A stretch of DNA of 64,000 nt, from positions 6,160,501-6,224,500 of the forward strand of contig JAGUCH010000007.1 in assembly GCA_019096065.1 (NCBI GenBank). The letters run 5' to 3'. A program made the translations under genes and the position numbers. This stretch comes from Paracyclopina nana (taxonomy: Eukaryota > Arthropoda > Copepoda > Cyclopoida > Cyclopettidae). This document shows, piece after piece, positions 24,021 through 34,464 of the stretch. The notes beneath the pieces were generated by a model. The model had not been told where the DNA came from, made no database searches, and worked only from the letters and a program-made list of their open reading frames with translations. Numbering within the stretch: the stretch's first letter is position 1; the number at the start of each line of letters is the position of its first letter.

Positions 24021-25154
24021 GTTGCAAAACCATACTTCCCAAAAAGTTTGCTTTTCAAATTCAAACAATAAAACATGTATGATGCTGAATGACCATATTC
24101 TAGATCTATGCCAAATTATTTACCAATGAATTAAAATTAAATGAACTAGCTTTAACTTTGGCAGTAATTTTGGAAGGACCTAAATCTCTGGCGCTTTTCA
24201 AAGCCAATTGAAACGGCGCCACAACAAAAATACCAGAAGTGTTCATTCAAGCAATTTATTACTTAATTTTTGGCACTTTCGGCGAGCAAACGTTTTCTTT
24301 TTACGTAACTCGCACCAAAGCACATTACAGCTCCCTCTCGCGGACGTTTATACTTTATTGGTGCATAGTGAAAGACCCTGTTAATCGCCGACGTTTTCTT
24401 CGATGCAATGGTATGTCGGAGTAGTTACCTAGGTACAAAGGGGTCTATTTTTTGCAATTACTCCCCGTGGTGCGAATCGGACAGATTAATGGTCCTTGGA
24501 TTAATTACGAGGGCAACCGAACGGAGGCTGCGAGGTCCGAGGCCAATTTCGCGCCATCCTCGGGGCCAATGTACTCAATTTCCACTGACTCGATTTCGAT
24601 GAAGACAAATTGCTCCGATTTCGCGCGGAGCAAAAGCGCTACCAGAAATTACTCAAGATCCCTCTTTTTCTGGTATTTTACGTACGGAATATCATTTTTA
24701 GGGCTCGAAAATGAAGGAGGAAAAGGTTCGCCACTTGGATGGCTCCATCATCATAAAATGGATATGGGTCACCCTTTTCTGGTCAGTTTTTTGCGGCTCT
24801 CTCCTCGATAGGTATATATACTATATTGGGCATGATTGACAAATGATGTGTTTGTGCCATCGACGAAGCCTCGATCCCGAATGCTGACGAAAACACCATC
24901 GAGCATTTTGCTACTGCAAACAGCAGAAAATCCCCGCCCAAAAAAAGTCACTTCGTTTTCACATCAAGACAAAAATGTTTGCAGTGTGTGCGCGGTGGTC
25001 AGACATTCAGACAGACGAAATATAAATCCTTCTTCTAGGAATCTACTCAGAGGCTGAGCCGTAAAAAAGCAAACTTTGATTTTTAGCCAAGAGTCTGATT
25101 CATGAAAAAAGGCTTACAAGGCTAAATATGGCTTCAAAACTAATTGCTAAGAAA

Positions 25155-25275
25155 TGACAGATCGGCGCCTAGGCCGAGCTGAGAGCATTTTTGTGCTTTG
25201 CCTTAAAAACATAGGATCGATTTGCATCAACTCCGAGAACAAGATAATTCTCATTTCATCCAAAAGTATTAGCCT
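25155..25275 (+). repeat. Degenerate copy of dispersed repeat family G
   Basis: Shares GATCGG, GCCGAGCTG and the GCCTTARAAAYRTAGGMTCGATT-type block with copies at 33021-33170 and 63568-63737. It is diverged and its ends are uncertain. Confidence 0.45.
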
Positions 25276-25389
25276 AAATAGTTCAAAATCAGGCTGTACT
25301 TCGAATTATGCGAAATAGGAAGCCAAAGTGTAATGCTTGAATTTAGTGGTCAACAAAAAAGGGAGCTTTTGGGTGAAAAAGAAGCAGAC

Positions 25390-25403
25390 ACGCCCTCTGC
25401 TGG
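25390..25403 (-). promoter_or_regulatory. CTCF-like motif, 13/14
   Basis: Minus-strand CCAGCAGAGGGCGT, with only the last base off consensus. Confidence 0.5.
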
Positions 25404-28400
25404 CATAAAAAGTACATGCTGTTGAGCCCTTTGAGCAAGCACAGCATGGGGTTCAGTTGTCTTTTCTGAAACATTTTATGCGCCCCATTTTTTGTAGCTC
25501 TCATCCCTGTGCGCATGCATTTTTGCCTCAGACTTTTTGCTCACACCGCCTCATTGGCGTTTCAGCTTTTGCTTGGAGAAATTAGACTCTCACTTTTTGC
25601 CCCGATCCATCTCCTTGGGTGCTTTGTCTTTTTCCTTTGTTGCAAAGGTAGACTTTTGAATTTTCCCGCTTAAAATCGACCGGATTTCTGCACATTCTTT
25701 TGGTCGCTGGTGGCAGCGAGCTAAAAATAATAATAAGCCAGCTTTTTTCAACTCTTTTGTGTCACTGCGAACCATATTAGGCTATAGCACGCCATTTCTC
25801 AGCCTTACATTCATGCTGAAACGAGCCTTCATTTTTAGGGCATGTTCCAACACAGAGATTTTTTTGGGAAAAAATCGATTCTCACGCGTTTTCATCAATA
25901 AGCATTGCATTGGAAGCTTTCTTGTATCATACATTAGTTTTTTTAATCAAATCTGAATTTTGCCACGAAATAATGTTATGGAATTTTCGGAGATGTGCAA
26001 GTGTTAAGTGTTATTTAAAGTAAAACCTCTATTAATAATGTATAAAACCGAGCAATTTTTTTCTTAGGTCAGATGGTTTCAGTTTATGAAGCTTGTAAGA
26101 AGGAGTGCGAGGCAAATGTTCGGTTCGAGCTGTCAGCTCGAGGTGAGCATTGATCCTTCACTAAGTTAGCTCATATCGAAAATTTGACAGGACTTAGTCA
26201 CGCTTTCTCTCTCGGTGGCGGCCGAGAAATCCCGGTCAAGCTTCTGCGAGGCATGACATTGAGTGTCAATGCAAGTGTCAGCCACAAACCGAGCCAAAAG
26301 TTGATGATGACACAAAATTAATCAGTCTAACAGCAGCTGCAGCAGGACAAACAACAACAAATAAACAACAAGGGATTCCAATCTAAAATTGTATTCACAT
26401 GCCTTTTTCCTTTAGGGCTATTTTTTGTCTCGGATTTGGTTATATATAGAAAAAGCAGCTTTCTCTAGTCTAACCTTTGGTCAGCCCAGTGTGGTTATGA
26501 AAGCTGAGAAAAAAAGCAATCCTCCAGCCACCCATAACTCATCATTATCCATGGAGGCAGGAAAAGTTTCAGTAATACAGCAATAATACAATTGTCAATG
26601 TCCGTCCTGCAGCATTTGAAATCATATTGGTCATTTCATATCTCCTCCGGAAGAGAAGGGTCAGAAACAAGGAGAAAAAGGGGGATTTCGGGAGAGGATT
26701 TCCAGCACACTGTGGGGTGACCTATTAAAAAATCAGTTGCACATTTGGCCCGCTTGGCGCTCTGTGTGCACTCAGTTTTGTGTCTGCCAAGCGAGATTCG
26801 AACCCAGACCTGGAAGTATCTGTATCTTGAGCCTAAAAATGAGGCCATGTTGACTGGATTTTCCACCATGTTCTCTTCTTGAAAAACTAGCACATTTGAT
26901 CTCTGGGTAGTTAGAGGTCTTGGCCAAGAAAAACTAATGCTTACAAGGCAAAACTAATGTCTGTAATCATGGTTGCTGCTAGCAGCTACTTCAAGCTTTG
27001 GTGTACTAGCTGCTGCTAGTAGCTGTAAAATACAGAAATAATATTATTGGACTCTCCCGCGCGTACTTCTACTACATGTGCAGTAGTAGCAGACAGAGAA
27101 TGAGACAAATGACACAAATTTAAACTTTGTTGGACTTTGTTTTCTCTTGTTTTGTGGCACAACAGGAGTCACACAAGCCACACTACAATAAGGCCGTGTG
27201 TGCCATCAGCTGTACTATGCCAAAAAGCAAAAAGCCACACGAATTTGCTCTCAATCTCAACAGAAATTATCCGCTAGATGGAGCAGCGATTTATTTATCA
27301 ACTGTTTTGCGCCGTTCGATCTTCAAAAATGCCAAAATGTGTGAATAATTAGAAAATCCATCTCTGGTACTTTCCCAATTCTTCATAAGTTCATATTTTG
27401 AAAAATAAATTGGAATTGAAAGTTATTTTTTATTTGCTGATTAGTAGCTAATTAAAATTGAAATTGAAGTTGTGTCAAGATTTTCTTGTGCCATTATTAC
27501 CCTGATTATTATAAGTGAAAGCTATACGGTGTGGAGAAGCTAGAATTGGTGTCTGAAATGGAATCTCTTATCTTGGATCTGGTGATAGTTGTGAAAGCTA
27601 CTCAGCTGAAGAATAGTGGACTGGCTGCTGCTTATTGTGAAATTCAAGGCCAGAAAGGAGTGAAAATTGATCATGAAATGTCACCAGCATTGGATACTGC
27701 TGTCATGATTGAAAAACGAACGCTGTAGAAAATGAAAGCAGTAAAAAGTTATTTCGAAAGCTTTGAAAGCAACACCCTTGGAAGAGTTTTTAATATACCA
27801 CCAGGATGAGAGGAGGAGGCAGGAAACTTTTTTTTTCAAAAAATCCTGAGGTTCTCGTCAAACCAGGTTTTTCACAACCACAGGCATGTTGTTGTATGAC
27901 ACTTTTGCCAATGTAATTAGTGCAGCCAACATCCCTTGCCAAGAAACTTGTCTTGGTGATCCTAGAAGGACACGTTGAAGCTGAGCTACTACAGTGACAC
28001 CAACTTTGACAGCTTTCATCACACACGCTCATTTTTCAGGCCAAAATTGCTGGCAAACACACTGTAGCTACTCTGTTAATTTTAAGCAGATTTTCATAAA
28101 AAAATGTGACGAGAGATGACAGTTGGCTTTTTTGTGGTGGCTGAAGGTATTTCCATGCTATAAATGGTGTATTGTAAATGAGAGACAATTATGGGAGCTC
28201 AAATTCGAGGCCACTGTGAGACAGTGTCCGTAACTTGTGACAGCTTAAAGAAGTGCCACCTTGGCTCTTCTTCTTCTTTTTTTCGAGGGGGAACTTTTCC
28301 CTCAATCATGTCAAGATGGAGGGAACCTTTCACCTTACTCAACAAGCTTTCATATTTGACGCTCACTAATGGACACAAATTCGACCTGAAATCATGGACC

Positions 28401-29064
28401 AGCTTCCTTTCCAGGCTCGAATTTCAAACGCCCCCCAGCTCAGATTAATTAGAGGGAACTTGCATACTTAAAACTACAAGGAATTCACTAAGTAAGGAAC
28501 CAATGAAGATGAAAAATATTTCTAGCCCTAGCCTTAATTTCCCCCATAAAAATGCTCTTTTTCAATAAATAAAAAATATATTAGAGACTTTACCTTGGCG
28601 TTGAAATTCCGAGAAGGATTTTGGTGGTGCACTAAGTTCTATTTTTTTGGCTACATATAGGCTTGCATATGTAGGCAATGAACGTTGGCCAATTTACGAC
28701 TGGTTTGCAGCCGTCAAGTCAGCCTACAACCAGCTATCCGGAGGCCCGTGAAATTTCTGGCCGGAAACATGACGAGGACACGGTGTCAACCATTTGTTGA
28801 CGGCCTTTCACCCAGCCAAAGCCCGTTCAGTTGGAAAGCCGCCAAAACACCCGCGTCAAAGTCAGCCATGAGCTCATTCAAGAGCTTTTCTCACCCGAGG
28901 AAATCTCGCTGTGGCCTCGCGCTGAGGTTGGCCAGAGCTTTCGAGGTTTTCTTCCGAACTTTCTATCGATTTCATGCCTTATTCTTGGAGTAAACAAAAG
29001 ATTTTGCTTAAACTAAGAAATGGTCGTGCTGGGTCAACTGTTATAAACAAATTGTTTTCATACA

Positions 29065-29078
29065 GCGCCACCTACAAA
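29065..29078 (-). promoter_or_regulatory. CTCF-like motif, core only
   Basis: Minus-strand TTTGTAGGTGGCGC, 11/14, same variant as 18381-18394. Confidence 0.3.
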
Positions 29079-29202
29079 ACATTCCAAATTCAGTAATTAT
29101 GTCTGGTAAAACTTGCCGATTACCTCTTCATCATACAGTGTAAGCGTAGCATAGGGAACCGTAAATCGTACCATATTTATCCTACCGGCAAGCTCATAAG
29201 AT

Positions 29203-29241
29203 TTCAGACGGCTGATTGCTGACTTCGTAGCGCCGTCTGAA
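29203..29241. repeat. 10-bp-stem hairpin with a third copy nearby
   Basis: TTCAGACGGC (29203-29212) and its exact complement GCCGTCTGAA (29232-29241), with a 19-base loop. GCCGTCTGAA occurs again at 29584-29593. Confidence 0.7.
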
Positions 29242-29574
29242 TGAGCAAAATGCCTTATTTTCTTGATTATTTTTCGTAAGGTATAATTTTTACAAGCTTA
29301 AGTAGTGTCTAAGATTCAAATTGACCAATTATATTTACATCTCACTATATTTAGAGAGCTATCTTTCCTGAAATTCCATCTTTTCCTCAAATTACAGGCT
29401 GGCCTTTGGGCTGGCTTACGGGCAAGCTAGAACACTAATTAAAAGTGTATCCAGATTGACCCATTTTATTAAAGTGGCGTTTTTGTACGAGGGAGCTGGC
29501 TCTTTTTGACTTTTTAATATAGTTCACATCTGGCAGTTCATTTGTTAAACGTGTCAACTACGCGCGCGCACTGA

Positions 29575-29582
29575 TGACGTCA
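29575..29582. promoter_or_regulatory. Palindromic CRE-like site
   Basis: TGACGTCA, the full CREB/ATF octamer, 16 bp from a 13/14 CTCF-like motif and about 290 bp downstream of the CHMP2B stop. A chance match is possible. Confidence 0.35.
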
Positions 29583-29597
29583 AGCCGTCTGAACTCA

Positions 29598-29611
29598 GTG
29601 CCATCTAGTGC
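29598..29611 (-). promoter_or_regulatory. CTCF-like motif, 13/14
   Basis: Minus-strand GCACTAGATGGCAC, with only position 1 off consensus. Confidence 0.5.
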
Positions 29612-29874
29612 AGTCAGCTTGACTTCGGGTTCCTATACCGATTGCCTTCGAGCTAGTTTGTTAAAGTATAGCGAAAAAAAATAAGCTTTCTGTAGACCGT
29701 AGTAACAAGGTGAATTTATGAAAAATGCACTATTTATGTCTTAGCAGCTCAAAATTAATTCATTTCATCGAAAGACTCACAAAATGCAGGTCTTAATTTT
29801 TGAAATACTTTTACATGAAGTTTATTTGATTTGACGTTTTTTAGAGACGATTCATCACAGATGCTCAGTTTGGA

Positions 29875-30696
29875 TTAGGCCTTTAGTTGGGCCAACATGG
29901 CCTCAATTTCTTTGTCTTCCTCTGATGTTTCATTCACTTTGGATTTCAAGGCACCTTTTGGAGCGGAAGGAGCACCAGCAACCTGACATGAGAAATGAGC
30001 TTTTAAAGTTAAGAAAGAATTCTTTGGAAAAAATGTGACAAGTTCACCTTGGTCGTGATCTCGATGCCAATCTCATCCAGAACTTGGTTGATGACAGCCT
30101 GTTCTTCATCCTCATCATCAGAGTCTGCCAAAATATCATCCAAGGCATCATTCACTAAAAAGGACAAGTAGTAGCAATCTTGGCTTAAACACAAGGCAAA
30201 TATCCCCTTACTTGTCTCCTCTGTCATTTCCATTTTGGCATTTGCCATTTCGAATTCATGCATGTTTTTGGCCATTTTCTGCGGGTCCATCATCTTGTTC
30301 ATTTGTCCCATAACTTTGGAGGTTTGTCCCATGGTCTCAGCCAACTTGACATTGGCTCCCATGACTTTGGACTGAGAATTGACACCCTTGATTTGGCTTT
30401 GCACCACAAACGTTCGAGTCTTTTGCTTCCTCATTTGCACCAGTTGCTTCGCTAAAACTGTTGCAGCTTGCTTATTGCCAGCTTTGACCGCCTTCTTGAT
30501 CTCCATTTCAATCTTTTTCTCTTCCCTCTCCAGTCCTCTTCTGTCCCTTTCCACATCTCGGTCCACTTTTCGCAATTCCCTCTCATTGGTCTTGATTTGC
30601 TCTGAAACAGCATGAAATGAAGTCAAGTGAAGCAACAAAGCAAATTAGCCAAGAAATCTCACCTTTCATCGTGGGCTTTTTCCTGAACAAATCCAT
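29875..30696 (-). CDS. CHMP2B: Charged multivesicular body protein 2b (ESCRT-III), 212 aa
   Basis: ESCRT-III subunit that polymerises on endosomal and other membranes and recruits Vps4 for membrane scission. Exons (minus strand): 30696-30663, 30601-30212, 30154-30048, 29982-29875. Phases 1, 1, 0 agree, and the length is almost that of human CHMP2B (213 aa). The Snf7 core is highly basic in helices 1-2 (EIKKAVKAGNKQAATVLAKQ, then QMRKQKTRTF). The acidic C-terminal half has DDILADSDDEDEE and NQVLDEIGIEI, which separate CHMP2B from CHMP2A. The terminus (EIEAMLAQLKA) is the MIT-interacting motif. All parts are intact. The next gene is divergent. Confidence 0.95.
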
Positions 30697-31428
30697 TGTG
30701 GAAGATGTTGTGAGTCACTTGGCTTTATCTCTGCTGCTCTTTGTTATTACTCATTTGTTATTGTTGTGGAAGTTGGATCAGAGCCTGAGTAAAATGCAAG
30801 CACCATGATTTATTATAAACTTCCAAAAAACAAAAACATTTTCTCACCACAACATTAACAAAAGGGAGTTTTTAAGCTTCTTGGTTTTTAATATTCGGGA
30901 TAAATAGTAGCATTTTTACATAGGTATTGCAATTCATGGACTTGACATTTTACCTAGTTTTCAAGTAAGCCCCGTATTCAAAAGAGGGCGCCATGATCAG
31001 TGTAAAAAGTTGTTTCTCGCCTGCTGTTCATGGCCTGAATATGCATTAGGTGGTAAATTGTCTGGGCTGAAGTGAACTATTAACGCAGATTAAACTAGTT
31101 TCACATGGTGTGTATTGAACTAGGTATTGTTGAATAGAGCTGGATTTTTAGGAATAAAGGTGCGTTTTTTGCTACGTACTCTGTTGCACGATGTAGTTGC
31201 ACAGAAAATCATCAGGGACCTAAGGTATTTTGAAAGCATACATTCATATTAATTCAACTACACTCACTAAATAGCATATGCTTTTAATTGTTGCCATCAG
31301 CAAACATTGATCAAGTTTATCTTTAGCTTGGCCTGATAATAATTATCTGCATGCTTTTTGATGAGAGCAAGCATTTTGATTTTTTGATGTGTTTGTACTT
31401 TTGATTTGTGTGGTGTCTACTTTCAGCA
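30697..31428. other. Divergent intergenic region between CHMP2B and the LNR gene
   Basis: Probably holds both promoters. An AG acceptor just before the LNR ATG suggests a 5' UTR exon somewhere here. A core-only CTCF-like match (30978-30991, plus strand, 11/14) is present. Nothing else is recognised. Confidence 0.4.
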
Positions 31429-32050
31429 ATGAATAGGTATGGACCCAAATACTGCGAGACCAAGGTGATCTTGGCAATCATTGGTGGCTTGAGTGTCATA
31501 GGAATTCTCATGATTGTAATTGCTGTGATAAGACATCTGGAAGATGACAAGCCTATCGATGAAAGTATTGTCAAGTTCATAGCTACCAATTCATCTTCAA
31601 CCTCTGGTAGGTCCAAATTTTGCCTCGTTTTAACTCAAATTGATGATTTAAGTGATCTTAGAATGCTTGGACAAAATTGCTGATGGAATTTGCCAAGCTG
31701 AATTCATCACTGCTGAGTGCCAATTTGATGGTGGGGATTGTTGTCCAATCTTGCTAAAACGTGAGACTGAAACTGTTGTGAATTGTCCGCCAGAGGGCGC
31801 TCTCACACTTATAACAGTAAAATAGAACAGAGCGCCATCTAGCGTTGATTTGTTGAACTGGTAATAATTTAGCAGACATGCGTGTAACATGGGCACTTTT
31901 CCAGTTTTGAGTGGCAATGGGTATTGCGATGATGGTGCCAATACCTCAGAGTGCCAATTTGATGGTGGAGATTGCTGCCTTGAGGAAATTAATGACAAAT
32001 TCTGCGAGGAGTGCGAATGCAAGCAAAATAACCATGCTAATCAGCTATGA
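31429..32050 (+). CDS. Small single-pass membrane protein with two Lin-12/Notch repeats, 140 aa
   Basis: Exons 31429-31606, 31662-31760 and 31905-32050; phases 1 and 1 agree. A short N-terminal segment is followed by one transmembrane helix (residues about 12-34, VILAIIGGLSVIGILMIVIA). Two LNR units follow. The first lies around GICQAEFITAECQFDGGDCC. The second lies around NGYCDDGANTSECQFDGGDC. Both have the Ca-binding Asp/Asn and Cys pattern of Notch repeats. A Cys-rich tail (CEECECKQNN) ends the protein. Topology is type II if the repeats are extracellular. No protease, EGF or ankyrin part of Notch is present, so it is not a Notch receptor. Exact role unknown. Intron 2 contains two facing CTCF-like motifs. 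Confidence 0.82.
31787..31800 (+). promoter_or_regulatory. CTCF-like motif, 13/14, intronic
   Basis: CCGCCAGAGGGCGC in intron 2 of the LNR gene, with one mismatch (position 3). Confidence 0.5.
31832..31845 (-). promoter_or_regulatory. CTCF-like motif, 12/14, facing the previous one
   Basis: Minus-strand ACGCTAGATGGCGC, 31 bp after the plus-strand motif and in opposite orientation. Confidence 0.4.
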
Positions 32051-32720
32051 TCACATGGAGCTCTTTGCATACGAGAGCCTTCCAAAAACTGTGATACACC
32101 TCTATTTAAATTGTATATTATACACATTTTGCCTCATTTCTTGTTGCTGAACTTTTGCTGTGCAAATATAACACAAGATGCTTGAGAATAAAATTCATAA
32201 GAGAAATAAAAAAAAAACAGGGCGCTTCAAAAACAAAAGATTTTTACCTGCCTGTTTCAAGCCTGAGTTTTGAGAGGTCATTGATTCTTCTTGAGTCAAG
32301 GTATCATATGGCCTATTAGAATTAATAACTCGTGGCCTTCAAAGCTTGTAAAGGTCACGCAGCAAATTTATTCGTTTCTCATACAGAAAAGTCAGCCCAG
32401 CTCAACGTTTAGAAAAATAACACATACTCTTGTTTAATTTGCTGTCCATGACTCATTTCGAATTTCTTGGGCAAGACAGCCTTGAAAAGAAATCATGTTC
32501 AAAGTCTCTGTACAGGGTGTCTCAGCACTGCATATTTGCAACGATGAGTCACCCTGTACTCTGATGAGAATGAAGTTGAAGTAGTGGAAAGTTCAGAAAG
32601 ATCTAGGCGAACGCAGCTTTGTTGACACAAAAGCACTCACAAGCAGCTTTCTCTTCATCAGTTTCATCCAGACTTGACTCCATAAGACACACCCATCTTT
32701 TTTTCAAGCAGCGAAAAAAG
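32051..32720. other. Short intergenic region between LNR and Ig genes
   Basis: Contains the LNR 3' flank and a 50-bp palindromic element at 32510-32559. No gene seen. Confidence 0.5.
32510..32559. repeat. 50-bp miniature palindrome with 10-bp perfect ends
   Basis: GTACAGGGTG at the left and its exact complement CACCCTGTAC at the right, with a 30-bp centre. The ends resemble the CAGGG ends of the intronic element at 5066-5659. A single unpaired TACAGGGTG also occurs near 14127. Confidence 0.7.
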
Positions 32721-34464
32721 ATGTCCATACAGAGCACAACCCAAAAGACACCCATCATTGACAAGGGTCTTGATGCAACCACAATTAAAAAACTGTAAGA
32801 TTATTTTATTAGCATAATAAATTCAAAATATTTTATTTTTCTCGGTTTCAGGCCTGGACCTCCAGAATTCACTGAGGAGCTCCATATGCGGCAAGAAACG
32901 GATGGAGTCCTTTTGGAGTCTTACCTGATCTATGAGCCTGAACATCAAGCTACTTGGTTCAAGGATGGCCAAGCCCTGTTAGGAGCCCTGGATTTTGACG
33001 AAAAATATCAGGTATGAAATGTACAGGTTGCCCCAGAATTTTTCATAAAACATCGGATCGAGCTCCAAGTCGAGCTGCGAGCTTGCAGTGCCTGATACCA
33101 TGCCTTAGAAATGTAGGCTCGATTTGTGTGAGTGCCAATTTATTGCCGAAAACGAGGGATACATTTTTTTAAATAGGCACATTCTGAGTTCGAAAACAAA
33201 GATTTCTCAGTGATAAATATGTCAATTTTCAGCCCTTTTTGGAGAGGAGGGGAGATTGGACGTACTGTGCACTTGCAATTAGACACTTGTCACAAGAAGA
33301 TGCCGGAAATTACACTGTTGCAGTGAGAAACAAATACGGAGAGAAAAGCAACCATGTGAGGCTGTCCATGAAAGACCAGAACGAGCCCTCAAAGTAAGCT
33401 CTGGAAAATCCTTGAAATATTCATTGTAGCTAGCTAATTTTGTGTTCATTTGCTGCTTTTTAGACTCCCTGGAGGAATTGAGCCCTCCTTTTTTAGAAAG
33501 CCAAGTTCAAGGCAAGAAGGGAACAAATTACATTTAGAGTGTGAAATTGAAGCATTACCAAGGTGAGCATATGAAATTTGATGCATTATTTAATTTTAAA
33601 ACATTGTCCTTATCAACAGGCCTGACATCAAGTGGTACAGAAATGATGTGGAATTAACAGAGTCTGCCAAGTACAAATTTTACAGAGCCATCCAGCCCTC
33701 CAACCCCAATATCCACTTTGTCAGGCTGACCATCATGGCAAGTGGCAAAAGTTGCAAAAAATGTGCAATTATGCTTACTAAATGCTTTTTAGGACTCTGG
33801 CACTGAAGATGGGGGAAATTATGTGGTGAGAGCCATCAATGAGATGGGTGACAAGGATTGCACTTTGGCCTTGAATTTTGGAGGTCCCTTGGGAGATGAG
33901 GAGAATGTCCCTGCCAAGATCTATGAGCAGCCTGAACTGAAGCAACCGGACCCTTCAGTGCTGATTCTTGAAGCTCACATCCATGCCAATCCCATGCCCA
34001 AAATCACTTGGCTCTGCAATGGAGACTTCATCAAGGAATCGGAGAGAAAGCGCTCCAAATTGGAGCCCAGGGCAGGAGAAAAGAACAAGTGGAATGCCAC
34101 GCTGACAATCCTTGTAAGTGCAGCGAATTCAGGACATTAAAAGCATGGCTTGATCCCAACATGACTTGGATTGAAGCTGGTTTATTTTTGCAGAAACCCA
34201 CCAAAGCTGACAGTGGTGACTACAAATGTTCAGCCAAAAACAAGTGGGGCAATGACCACACCACTTTTAACCTGGGCTAAAAAACAGTTGCTATGTATTC
34301 ATATTGCTAACCCAAATAATCCATAATTACCATAGTTATGCAGTTTTAAAGTGTGTGGACTCTCTCTCCAATTTTAGCAACCCAACAAATCCGATGGTGG
34401 CGATTACAAGGCTTCGGTGAAGAATAAATGGGGCACTGATTACACCACGTGGGTCCTCGGTTGA
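32721..34464 (+). CDS. Immunoglobulin I-set protein (titin/twitchin style), 339 aa, alternative last exons
   Basis: Cytoplasmic-style Ig protein, probably a muscle or cytoskeletal adaptor. Exons: 32721-32794, 32852-33011, 33233-33393, 33464-33562, 33620-33737, 33793-34113, then either 34194-34280 or 34378-34464. Phases agree and either end gives 339 aa. Three I-set domains can be traced: first around ATWFKDGQAL with EDAGNYTVAVRNKYGE; second around DIKWYRNDVE with DGGNYVVRAINEMGD; third around KITWLCNGDF with GDYKCSAKNKWG. There is no signal peptide and no kinase, Fn3 or membrane segment. The conserved Trp and the DxGxY corner are kept, while the disulfide cysteines are mostly absent, as in intracellular I-sets. 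Intron 5 uses a GC donor. A dispersed repeat sits in intron 2. Confidence 0.85.
33021..33170 (+). repeat. Dispersed repeat family G, copy in Ig-gene intron 2
   Basis: Starts GTACAGGTTGCCCCA, continues GATCGAGCTCCAAGTCGAGC, and later has GCCTTAGAAATGTAGGCTCG. A minus-strand copy lies at 63568-63737 and a degenerate one at 25155-25275. Confidence 0.7.
34378..34464 (+). CDS. Second, mutually exclusive last exon of the Ig gene
   Basis: 87 bp, phase 0, preceded by a CAATTTTAG acceptor and followed by TGA. It codes 28 residues aligning along their whole length with the exon at 34194-34280, which is also 87 bp (GDYKASVKNKWGTDYTTWVL here, GDYKCSAKNKWGNDHTTFNL there). The F-strand Cys becomes Ala. 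An AATAAA follows at about 34496. Because the first copy ends in a stop, the two cannot be joined in frame. Confidence 0.75.
   Translation, partial: QPNKSDGGDYKASVKNKWGTDYTTWVLG

Larger units (their letters stand above)
12434..29874. other. 17.4-kb gene-poor interval
   Basis: I found no exon set with consistent splice phases and no recognisable domain, rRNA or tRNA. Open frames here are short and overlap on both strands, as expected by chance. It holds a TIR element (17531-17941), a degenerate dispersed repeat (25155-25275), a hairpin (29203-29241) and nine CTCF-like motifs. It may be intergenic regulatory DNA or a long intron of a gene whose small exons I cannot recognise. Confidence 0.55.

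Noticed and set aside
27531-27728. 65-codon open frame that looks mildly protein-like.
   Set aside because: It starts without an ATG in good context, has no domain and no splice partners, and lies in a long stretch full of similar chance frames.
29875-30696. CHMP2A as the identity of the ESCRT-III gene.
   Set aside because: The MRKQKTRTF and NQVLDEIGIEI segments and the length fit CHMP2B better.
31429-32050. Calling the LNR protein a Notch receptor.
   Set aside because: Only two LNR units and one N-terminal membrane helix; no EGF repeats, heterodimerisation domain or ankyrin repeats.
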